This document shows positions 8,463-16,496 of a stretch of DNA of 64,000 bases, in pieces; position 1 is the stretch's first letter; every line of letters starts with the position of its first letter. The notes beneath the pieces were generated by a model that searched no databases, was not told the origin of the DNA, and saw nothing but the letters and a program-made list of their open reading frames with translations. The stretch covers positions 186,001 to 250,000 of the forward strand of contig NZ_JABVEC010000005.1 in assembly GCF_014323705.1 (NCBI RefSeq), given 5' to 3'. The DNA comes from Actinomadura alba. GTDB lineage: Bacteria > Actinomycetota > Actinomycetes > Streptosporangiales > Streptosporangiaceae. The translations under genes and the position numbers were made by a program.

Positions 8463-9110
8463 ATGACGGATCAGGAGCCCTTCGCGGCGGGACTGACAGT
8501 GCCTGACACCAGGCTCGCCACAGAGGCCACCGAGCTCGTACGGCAGACCACCAGCGAGCTGATCTACCACCACTCCCGCCGTGTCTACTGGTTCGGCGCG
8601 CTGCAGGGCCGCAACCGGGGGCTGAGCTTCGACCCGGAACTCCTTTACATCGGTGCGATGTTCCACGATCTGGGCCTCGGTGAAGAGTTCCACGGCAGCG
8701 GCCGGCGGTTCGAGGTGGACGGCGCCGACGAGGCCCGCCGCTTCCTGCACGCCCACGGTGTGCCCGAGGACAGTGTCCGGCGGGTGTGGACGGCCATCGC
8801 CCTGCACACCACGCCCGGCATTCCCGAGTTCATGGAACCCGAGGTCGCCCTGCTCACCGCCGGCGTGGAGTACGACGTGCTGGGCATCGGCTATGCGGAC
8901 ATCTCCGACAGCGACCGCGCCGAGATCACCGCGCTGCATCCCCGCCCCGACTTCAAGCGGCGCATCCTGCGGGCGTTCACCGACGGCATCGCCCCCAAGC
9001 CCGAGACCACCTTCGGCAACGTGAAGGCGGACGTGCTTGAGCACTTCGTCCCGGGCTTCGAACGCGGCGACTTCGTGAAGACGATCCAGGACTCGCCCTG
9101 GCCCGAATGA
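8463..9110 (+). CDS. HD-domain protein, cyanamide-hydratase-like
   Basis: A 215-residue HD-superfamily metal protein. It shows YHHSRRVYWFG (35-45), the metal pair H68-D69 in MFHDLGLG, and a later ALHTTPG. This pattern resembles the fungal cyanamide hydratase (Ddi2-type) branch, which hydrates a nitrile-like C-N compound to a urea. The ATG at 8463 is chosen because AGGAG lies at 8451-8455, seven bases upstream. It follows the catabolic operon by 97 bases in the same direction and may be co-transcribed. Substrate unknown; other HD hydrolases fit equally. Confidence 0.65.
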   Translation: MTDQEPFAAGLTVPDTRLATEATELVRQTTSELIYHHSRRVYWFGALQGRNRGLSFDPELLYIGAMFHDLGLGEEFHGSGRRFEVDGADEARRFLHAHGVPEDSVRRVWTAIALHTTPGIPEFMEPEVALLTAGVEYDVLGIGYADISDSDRAEITALHPRPDFKRRILRAFTDGIAPKPETTFGNVKADVLEHFVPGFERGDFVKTIQDSPWPE

Positions 9111-9137
9111 GATGCCGGTCGGGCTGACGGGGCACGG

Positions 9138-10205
9138 TCATGAGGGGGAGTGGCCGGATTCCGAGGCGGTCGAATAGTCGGTGTAGCCGCGGTGGTCGCC
9201 ACCGTAGAAGGTCGCGGGGTCGGCCTCGTTGTACGGCCCACCGGCTCGCACCCGGGCCGGCAGGTCCGGATTGGCCAGCCAGTATCTCGCCAGGCTGATC
9301 GCGTCGGCGAGTCCCTCGGTGAGGTCTCTGGCGCCGGCGTCGGGCGTGACCGGCGCGTCCGGCGGGGACGGATGCGGGTTGAGGATCAGCACTCCCGGCC
9401 ATTCGGCGCGGATCAGCGGGGCGACCGCCCGCGAGCCCGTCTCCATCACGTGCACGTAGGCCAGGTCGTACGCCGCCAGCGCCCGCGCCAGGGTGGTGTA
9501 GAGCTCCGCGGGGTCGCTCTCGGTGATGCCGTTGGCCGTGTTGCCCGGCGACAGCCGGATCCCGAGCCGATGGAATCCGATCGCGTCGCCGACGGCCCGC
9601 ACGAGTTCGACCGCGAACCGGATCCGGTTCTCCGCCGGCCCGCCGTAACCGTCGGTCCGCAGGTTGGCGCCGTCGGCGAGGAACTGGTGGATGAGATAGC
9701 CGTTGGCGCCGTGCAGTTCGACGCCGTCGAAACCGGCCTCGACCGCGTTGTGAGCGGAGGCCACGTGGTCATCGATGGTCCGCTCGATGTCGTCCAGCGT
9801 CATCTCGCGTGGGGTCGGGTGTTCGAGCATGCCGTCCGGCGTGTACAGCCGCTCCCCCGAGGCGATCGCCGAGGGTGCCATCGGCAACGCCCCGTCCGGG
9901 TAGAGCACGGGGTGCCCGACGCGGCCGCCGTGCATGATCTGGACGAAGATGCGCCCGCCCTCGGCGTGGACGGCGTCGGTGACCTTTCGCCACGCCGCCA
10001 CCTGTTCCGCGGAGTGCAGGCCCGGGGTGTCGAGGTAACCCTGCCCGATCACACTGGGCTGCGTGCCCTCCGTGATGATCAGACCGGCCGAGGCCCGCTG
10101 CGCGTAGTACCGAACGGTCAGCTCGCTCACCAGCCCGCCGTACGCTCTGCTCCGGGTCATCGGCGCCATCACCAGCCGGTTGGGCAGCTCGATCCCACCG
10201 AGCTT
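9138..10205 (-). pseudogene. Old-yellow-enzyme alkene reductase, 5' end lost
   Basis: An FMN-dependent ene-reductase of the NemA/OYE family. It retains VMAPMTRSRA, the substrate pair H154/N157 in ELHGANGYL (numbered from the ATG at 10172) and the C-terminal phosphate-binding part. The family-typical LGGIELPNRLV strand is encoded at about 10173-10205 but has no start codon in front of it. Beyond 10205 the frame becomes an arginine-rich string that is the antisense of the neighbouring LuxR gene. The first roughly 10 residues and the native promoter are thus missing. Translation could restart at 10172, but that would remove the first beta strand. Probably a recent pseudogene. Confidence 0.65.
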
Positions 10206-10213
10206 CAGCCATC

Positions 10214-11410
10214 GGGTGCGGCGACGGGATCGTCGAAGGCGTCGACCACCTGATCCGTGGCGACTACGCGCGAGGGCTTCCGCTGCTCGCGCGGATGGTG
10301 GCGCGGTCGCCGGACGATCCGGCCGTACGGGAGCACGCCCTGCTCGGCGGCATGATCCTGGGTGACGACGACGCGATGCTCGAACTGGCCGCCGCCGAGG
10401 TGGCCGACCGCCGCCGGCGCGGGCTGGCCGGGGCGCTGCCGGGCGCGCTCGGCGCGCTGGCGCAGGCCCAGGTCATGGCCGGACGGCATCGCGACGCCGA
10501 GGCCGGTGTGGCCGAGGCGATGGACATCGCCAGGGACGCCGGTCTCAACGGGAGCGTTCGCGGGCTCGGCGGGGTGCTGGCCAGGATCGCGGCGATCGAG
10601 GGGGACGAGGATCGTTGCCGCGAGCTGACCGGCGACGCCTCGGACGCCTTCGACGCGACCGTCGAGTCGGCGCTGAGCCTGCTCGACCTCGGGCTGGGCC
10701 GGTACGACAGCGCGCTGCGGCGGCTGGAGCGGGCCTGGCACGGCCCGGCGCGGCACTCGCCCCTGCTGCTCTTCGCCGCCGCCGACCAGGTCGAGGCGGC
10801 GGTCCGGGCCGACCGGCCGGAGCGTGCCGCCGAGCCGCTGCGCCGGTTCGAGGAGTGGGCCGAGGCCACCTGCCGGCCGTGGGCGCGGGCTGTCGCGCTG
10901 CGCGGCCGAGCACTGCTGCTCGACGAGGAGGAGCATTACGGGGCGGCCGTGCGCATGCACGGAGAAGGCGGTCGGCCCTTCGAGCGGGCACGGACCGAGC
11001 TGCTGTACGGCGAGTGGCTGCGCCGCGCGCGCCGCCGGTCCGACGCCCGTGCGCCGCTGCGCTCGGCGCTGGAAATCTTCGAACGGCTGCACGCGGCCCC
11101 GTGGGCCGAACGGGCCCGGTCCGAGCTGCGCGCCACCGGCGAGACCGGTGCGGCGGTGGCGCGCCCCGTGGCATCCGATCAGCTCGACCGGCTGACCCCG
11201 CAGGAGGCACAGGTCGTACGGCTGGCCGCGGAGGGCACCAGCAATCGCGACATCGCGGCCCAGTTGTTCCTCAGCCCGCGGACTGTCGAATACCACCTGT
11301 ACAAGGCCTATCCGAAGCTCGGCGTCTCGTCCCGCAGGGAACTCTCGGGCCTCGAATCGGGCGCCGACCCCTCCGGCGGCCGGTTCGCCCTGAACACCGC
11401 GGACTCATGA
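10214..11410 (+). pseudogene. LAL-type LuxR regulator, N-terminal half lost
   Basis: This is the C-terminal half of a large ATP-binding LuxR (LAL) regulator, a family of around 900 residues. Alpha-helical tetratricopeptide-like sequence runs from about 10220, for example LIRGDYARGLPLLARM, in frame and upstream of the first ATG (10295). It ends with a LuxR HTH: LTPQEAQVVRLAAEG, then NRDIAAQLFLSPRTVEYH. The AAA ATPase half is absent. The coding signal begins abruptly at the same point where the divergent OYE gene ends. One deletion that removed both 5' ends explains this best. A start at 10295 would make a 371-residue ATPase-less DNA-binding protein. Confidence 0.65.
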
Positions 11411-11563
11411 CCCGCCTCTCGGCCCGCATCCTGGTCCGCCGGAACCGCCCCGCCGGACCGGCGCGTCCGGCGCGCCGCTGCCCGGACGGGGAGGTCGTCG
11501 AGTAGAACTGTCGCACGTCAGGAACTGGGAGCCACGTGGCGGCGGGGTCGGGGGAGACGGCGA

Positions 11564-12769
11564 ATGGCGGATCCGGTCAGTCGGCGGCGGCTGTTGGGCG
11601 GTGCCGGAGGTGTGGCGGCCGGGGGCCTGCTCACCGCAGCGGGCCCATCCGGTTCCGCGGTCGCGCGCGCCGGGACGCGTGATCCGCGTTGCGCCGGGGC
11701 TCCGCCCGCCGTGGCCCCGGTGAACCGCGAGGTGGCCGCCCGCCACGGTCTCGACTACAAGGCGATGCCACGGCAGGCCGTCGGCGTGGACGTCGACTCA
11801 CTGATCACCCTCGACAGCACCGCCGATGTCGCGGCACGCCGGGCCAGGCTGATCGAGTACGTGTGGAAAGGGGCCGGTCTGCCGGCCCGCCTGCCGGGCG
11901 TCGCGCGTGGTGTCTCGACACCGGAACTGGCATCCCTCACCGGGGTACGCCGGATCGACGAACTGAGCGTCCCGCTCGCCCACGGAGTGACGTCCCGGGT
12001 CTTCCACGTGTTGCCCCAGCGGGGTTGGAACCATCGCCTCGCGGTGTATCACAACGGTCATGGCGAGGCTTTCGACACCATGGTGGGCACCTTGCGAGGC
12101 CTGCTGCACCATGGCTACTCGGTGCTGGTGTGCGCCATGCCGTTCATGCACTGGAACGCGCGGGCGATCGCAGACCCGGCCGGCGCGGGGAGGCCGGTCA
12201 AGGTCACCTCTCACGACGAACTCGCCAGGTGGGAGTCGGCGCGCTTCTCCGGCCTCACGTTCTTCCTCGAACCCGTCGCCGTCGCGCTCAACCACGCGAT
12301 CGCGACCTACCGGCCGACCTCGGTGCAGATGATCGGCCTGTCCGGTGGCGGATGGACCACGACGGTGTACGCGGCGATCGATCCCCGCGTCACCCGGAGC
12401 TATCCGGCGGCGGGTTCGCTGCCGTTCTATCTGCGGTCCGCCGCGCCGTACACCCGGTCCACCATCGGCGACTGGGAGCAGCGCAAGGACACCCTGCCCG
12501 GCTTCTACGGCATCGCCGGCTATCTCGACATGTACGTCATGGCCGCGACCGGTCCCCGCCGCCGGCAGATGCAGGTCCTCAACCGCTTCGACCCCTGCTG
12601 CTTCGGTGGCGTCGGCCACCGAAGTTACAGTGCCGCCGTGAGCCACCGCGCCGGCGTGATCGGCGGTGACTGGGACGTTCTCGACGACGCCACGCACGAT
12701 CGGCACAGCATCTCTCCGTACGCGCTGTCCGCGATCCTGCGCGACCTCGACGCCGGCCACGACGGCTGA
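11564..12769 (+). CDS. Tat-exported alpha/beta-hydrolase
   Basis: A 401-residue protein with an N-terminal twin-arginine signal (SRRRLLGGAGGVAAGG) and an Ala-x-Ala-like cleavage zone near residue 37. The mature part has YHNGHGEAF and a nucleophile elbow GLSGGGW with S260, characteristic of alpha/beta hydrolases related to dienelactone hydrolases and acetyl-esterases. Conserved Cys-Cys and His residues follow near the C-terminus. It probably cleaves an ester outside the membrane. GGGGGAGA sits just before the ATG. The gene stands alone between the truncated LuxR gene and the sugar importer. Substrate unknown. Confidence 0.7.
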   Translation: MADPVSRRRLLGGAGGVAAGGLLTAAGPSGSAVARAGTRDPRCAGAPPAVAPVNREVAARHGLDYKAMPRQAVGVDVDSLITLDSTADVAARRARLIEYVWKGAGLPARLPGVARGVSTPELASLTGVRRIDELSVPLAHGVTSRVFHVLPQRGWNHRLAVYHNGHGEAFDTMVGTLRGLLHHGYSVLVCAMPFMHWNARAIADPAGAGRPVKVTSHDELARWESARFSGLTFFLEPVAVALNHAIATYRPTSVQMIGLSGGGWTTTVYAAIDPRVTRSYPAAGSLPFYLRSAAPYTRSTIGDWEQRKDTLPGFYGIAGYLDMYVMAATGPRRRQMQVLNRFDPCCFGGVGHRSYSAAVSHRAGVIGGDWDVLDDATHDRHSISPYALSAILRDLDAGHDG

Positions 12770-13079
12770 GCCCTCCTTGTTAGAAGCCTAGTTAGAAGAC
12801 TCACTGCCAAGTGTTATATGGCCGGTCGTATGTCCAGGTCTCGCGTACGTCACCGGTCGGTTCGCCCCTTCGGCGCAGGCCGCCAAGCCGATGTGATGCC
12901 GTCCGTACTCGACGGGTTGTCGCGGTTGCATCACTCCATTCGGAGCGATGTTACATCCTTGACATGTTCACATCCCTAAATGTTAACTTCGTGCCAGCTC
13001 GGAAACGCCCCGGTCGGGTGGACGGGCGGTCCGCGTGTGAGAACAGTCCGAACCCCCACGCATCACAAGGAGTGCTCAC
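12770..13079 (+). promoter_or_regulatory. Promoter region of the sugar ABC importer
   Basis: A 310-base gap. TTGACA at 12959-12964 is a good -35, with TTAACT near 12983-12988 as a weak -10. Two GTTAGAAG copies lie near 12779 and 12790, just after the hydrolase stop. AAGGAG sits ahead of the ATG at 13080. No gene is seen in the gap. Confidence 0.5.
12948..12987 (+). repeat. Three 16-bp-phased ATGTT-ACATCC operator-like repeats
   Basis: Copies are ATGTTACATCC (12948), ATGTTCACATCC (12964) and ATGTTAAC (12980). Each start is exactly 16 bases after the previous one, and the array covers the -35 element. The first two contain ATGT..ACAT half-palindromes. This looks like a tandem repressor or activator site. 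Confidence 0.55.
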
Positions 13080-14141
13080 ATGAAGGCTCTTCGCCTGTCG
13101 GCCGTGCTGGCCGCCTCGGTTCTGGCGGCCACCGCGATGAGCGCCTGCGGGTCTTCTTCGTCGTCGGACGAGGGCGGTGCGAAGATCGCGTTCCTCATGC
13201 CCGACATCGCCTCGACCCGCTACGAGCTGTTCGACGCGCCGCTGTTCAAGGCGAAGATGAAGCAGCTGTGCGCCAAGTGCGAGGTGCTCTACCAGAACGC
13301 CAACTCCGACGCGGCCAAGCAACAGCAGCAGGCCGACTCGATGCTGGCCCAGGGCGTCAAGGCGATCGTGATCGACCCGGTCGACTCCGCCGCGGCCGCG
13401 ACCATCGTCAACTCGGCCCGGTCCCGGAACGTTCCGATCATCGCGTACGACCGGCCCATCCCCAAGGCCCGGGCGGACTACTACGTCTCGTTCGACAACG
13501 AGAAGATCGGCGCGTTGATCGCCCAGTCGCTCGTCGACCACCTGAAGGACACCAAGGCCGAAGGCGGCATCCTCCAGGTCAACGGCTCCCCGATCGACGC
13601 GGCGGCGGGCCTGATCAAGAATGGGATCCACACCGCCGTGGACCCGAGCGGTTTCAAGCTGCTGGCCGAGTACGACACGCCCGGCTGGGACCCGACCAAG
13701 GCGCAGAACTGGGTGAGCGGGCAGATCACCCAGTTCAAGGGTCAGATCGCGGGAGTCGTCGCCGCCAACGACGGCACCGGCGGCGCGGCCATCGCCGCTT
13801 TCAAGGCCGCGGGCGTCACGCCGGTGCCGCCGGTGACCGGCAACGACGCGGAGCTCGCCGCCGTCCAGCGGGTCATCAAGGGCGACCAGTACAACACGAT
13901 CTCCAAGCCCATCAAGACCGTCGCCGACGCCGCCGCCGAGGTCGCCCACGCCTTTGCGCAGGGCCGCAAGCCCGCTCCCCAGGTGACGTTGTTCGACACG
14001 CCGTCCCAGCTGTTCACCCCGACCGTGGTGACGAAGGAGAACGTGGTGAAGGTCGTCACCGAGCCGGGCTTCGCGCTCAAGGTGGCCGACATCTGCGCCG
14101 GTGAGTACAAGGCCGCCTGCGACGAGCTCGGGCTCAAGTAA
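13080..14141 (+). CDS. Sugar ABC transporter substrate-binding lipoprotein (RbsB/XylF type)
   Basis: A 353-residue periplasmic-binding-protein type 1 family member. The signal peptide ends in AMSACGSS, making C23 the likely lipidated residue. It is followed by IAFLMPDIASTRYELFD and a two-lobe sugar-binding fold with VDSAAAATIVNSA and NDGTGGAAIAAF. It anchors outside the membrane and delivers a monosaccharide to the downstream ATPase and permease. AAGGAG precedes the ATG. The ligand class (xylose, ribose, fructose or inositol) cannot be fixed from sequence. Confidence 0.85.
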   Translation: MKALRLSAVLAASVLAATAMSACGSSSSSDEGGAKIAFLMPDIASTRYELFDAPLFKAKMKQLCAKCEVLYQNANSDAAKQQQQADSMLAQGVKAIVIDPVDSAAAATIVNSARSRNVPIIAYDRPIPKARADYYVSFDNEKIGALIAQSLVDHLKDTKAEGGILQVNGSPIDAAAGLIKNGIHTAVDPSGFKLLAEYDTPGWDPTKAQNWVSGQITQFKGQIAGVVAANDGTGGAAIAAFKAAGVTPVPPVTGNDAELAAVQRVIKGDQYNTISKPIKTVADAAAEVAHAFAQGRKPAPQVTLFDTPSQLFTPTVVTKENVVKVVTEPGFALKVADICAGEYKAACDELGLK

Positions 14142-14175
14142 ACCGCCGTACGACCGGACAGGGAGGTGGCCGCGC

Positions 14176-15009
14176 GTGCGGCAGTCAGCAACGGCGGGCG
14201 CCCCGGGGGACGTGGGGCACGCCATCCTCAGCCTGCGGGGGATCTCCAAGACGTTCGGCGCCGTCGCCGCGCTGACCGACATCGACCTGGAGGTGTCCCC
14301 CGGAGAGGTCCTTGCCCTCGTCGGGGACAACGGGGCGGGCAAGTCGACCCTGGTGAAGATCCTCTCCGGGGTGTACGCCCCGGACGCCGGGCGCGTCACG
14401 TTCGGGTCGGAGGAAGTGACGATCTCCAGCCCGGCGGTGGCCCAGCGGCTGGGCATCGCCACGGTGTACCAGGACCTCGCCCTGTGCGAGAACCTCAACG
14501 TGATCGAGAACCTCTTCCTCGGCCAGGAGATCCGGCCGGCGCGCCTCGACACCGTGGCGATGGAGGTCCGGTCCTGGGAACTGCTCGGCCGGTTGTCGGC
14601 CAGGCTGCCGACGCTGCGCGTCCCGATCGCCTCGCTGTCCGGCGGGCAGCGGCAGACGGTCGCGATCGCCCGCTCGCTGCTGGGCGACCCCAAGGTCGTC
14701 GTCCTCGACGAGCCGACGGCCGCGCTGGGGGTCGCCCAGACCGCCGAGGTGCTCGACCTCATCGAGCGGCTCCGCGACACCGGCCACGCCGTCATCATGA
14801 TCAGCCACAACATGCCCGACGTACGGGCGGTCGCCGACACGGTCGCGGTGCTCAGGCTCGGCCGCAATAACGGGATCTTCCCGGTCAGGGACGTCTCCAA
14901 TGAGGAGATCATCGCGGCGATCACGGGCGCGACCGACAACGTGGTCACGCGACGCGCCGAGCGGGCGGGCACGGGTACCGCTCCGGGAAAGGACGATCAG
15001 CCATCATGA
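14176..15009 (+). CDS. Sugar ABC transporter ATP-binding protein, single-domain
   Basis: A 277-residue ATPase. Walker A GDNGAGKST is at 50-58, the signature is LSGGQRQ and Walker B is VVVLDEPTAAL. Many sugar importers of this class (XylG, RbsA) carry two fused ATPase domains; this one has a single domain like FrcA. GTG at 14176 is preferred because GGGAGG lies at 14161-14166, whereas upstream in-frame starts overlap the binding-protein gene. The stop overlaps the permease start (ATGA). Confidence 0.85.
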   Translation: MRQSATAGAPGDVGHAILSLRGISKTFGAVAALTDIDLEVSPGEVLALVGDNGAGKSTLVKILSGVYAPDAGRVTFGSEEVTISSPAVAQRLGIATVYQDLALCENLNVIENLFLGQEIRPARLDTVAMEVRSWELLGRLSARLPTLRVPIASLSGGQRQTVAIARSLLGDPKVVVLDEPTAALGVAQTAEVLDLIERLRDTGHAVIMISHNMPDVRAVADTVAVLRLGRNNGIFPVRDVSNEEIIAAITGATDNVVTRRAERAGTGTAPGKDDQPS

Positions 15010-16274
15010 CCGACGGCACCGCCACCGCGGGCACCGCTGCCGCCGCCGGCACGGCCAAGGACCTTCAGGACGAGCGGCTGATCCAGGCCACCGGTCCACG
15101 GCAGGCCCTGTCGGCCACCATCGGACGGATCCGCGACGGCGATCTCGGACTCCTCCCGGTGGTCCTCGGCCTCGTCGTCATCGGGGTCGTGTTCCAGACC
15201 CTCAACCCCAACTTCCTGTCGAGCGCCAACCTGGTGAACCTGCTCATGGAGAGCGTCCCGGTCGGGATGATCGCTCTCGGGCTGGTGTGCGTCCTGCTCG
15301 TCGGCGAGATCGATCTGTCGGTCGGCTCGGTCAGCGGGCTGTCGTCGGCGCTGACCGCGGTGCTCTTCGTCGACCAGGGCCTGCCCGTGTGGCCGGCGGT
15401 CGCCACCGCGGTCGCCGCCGGTGCCGTCATCGGCTTCGTGTACGCGCAGGTCTTCATCCGCTTCGGGGTGCCCAGCTTCGTCATCACCATGGCAGGGCTG
15501 CTCGCCTTCCTCGGCCTCCAGCTCAAGGTGCTGGGCGCGGACGGGTCCATCAACCTGCCGTTCGACTCCGGCCTGGTCGGCTTCGCCCAGCTGAAGTTCG
15601 TGCCGGCCTGGCTGTCGTACGTCCTCGTCGCCGTCACGGCGGCCGGGCTGTTCGCCGGCGGATACCTCAAGGCGCGCGAACGGCGGGCGGCCGGGCTGTC
15701 CGGACGCTCGACGGCGGTGCTGGCCGCGCGCAGCGTGGCGTTGCTCGCCGGCTTCGGTGCGGTGGTCTGGTACCTCAACCGGGCCCGTGGCGTGGGCTGG
15801 ATGTTCGTGCTCTTCGTCGTGCTCGTGCTGCTCCTGAACTACGCGCTCACTCGTACGAGATGGGGCAAGTCCGTCTACGCCGTCGGCGGCAACGTCGAAG
15901 CGGCGCGGCGGGCCGGGATCAACGTGCACGCGGTCTACACCACGGTGTTCATGCTGGGCACCGCGCTCGCGGCGTCGGGCGGTGTGCTCGCGGCGGCGCG
16001 GCTCGCGGCGGCCAACCAGAGCACCGGTGGCGGCGACGTCAACCTCAACGCGATCGCCGCCGTCGTCATCGGGGGCACGAGCCTGTTCGGCGGGCGCGGC
16101 AGCGCGTTCGCGGCGCTGCTCGGGATCCTGGTGATCCAGTCGATCTCCAGTGGTCTGACGTTGCTCAACCTCGACTCCGCCTACCGGTTCGCCGTGACCG
16201 GCGTGGTGCTCCTGCTCGCCGTGATCCTGGACTCCGTCGCCCGGCGGTCCCGTGCCTCACGGGGGCGTGCCTGA
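15006..16274 (+). CDS. Sugar ABC transporter permease (XylH/RbsC family)
   Basis: A 422-residue inner-membrane permease with about ten hydrophobic segments. The family stretch GEIDLSVGSVSGL and the C-terminal NLNAIAAVVIGGTSLFGGRG are both present. It forms the channel for the preceding binding protein and ATPase, to which it is translationally coupled. At 422 residues it is in the longer XylH-like class rather than the roughly 330-residue RbsC class. Confidence 0.85.
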   Translation: MTDGTATAGTAAAAGTAKDLQDERLIQATGPRQALSATIGRIRDGDLGLLPVVLGLVVIGVVFQTLNPNFLSSANLVNLLMESVPVGMIALGLVCVLLVGEIDLSVGSVSGLSSALTAVLFVDQGLPVWPAVATAVAAGAVIGFVYAQVFIRFGVPSFVITMAGLLAFLGLQLKVLGADGSINLPFDSGLVGFAQLKFVPAWLSYVLVAVTAAGLFAGGYLKARERRAAGLSGRSTAVLAARSVALLAGFGAVVWYLNRARGVGWMFVLFVVLVLLLNYALTRTRWGKSVYAVGGNVEAARRAGINVHAVYTTVFMLGTALAASGGVLAAARLAAANQSTGGGDVNLNAIAAVVIGGTSLFGGRGSAFAALLGILVIQSISSGLTLLNLDSAYRFAVTGVVLLLAVILDSVARRSRASRGRA

Positions 16275-16496
16275 CCCCGGCGGCATGTGCTCAGGCCGTC
16301 ACGGTCGGCACGGTCTCGTTCCCACGGGTGGTCTGTACTGGCGGCCCGGCTGCAGGCGCCCCCCGAGCTCATCGGCGCCTGCCACCGGATGACCATCCAC
16401 CGTTCGTCCGCGGGTACGGGCTCCGTCCCCCGGTGCGTCACCGGCCGTTTCGATCATCATCGCGGACGGCACCGTGGACCGCTGAGAGGACCTGTC

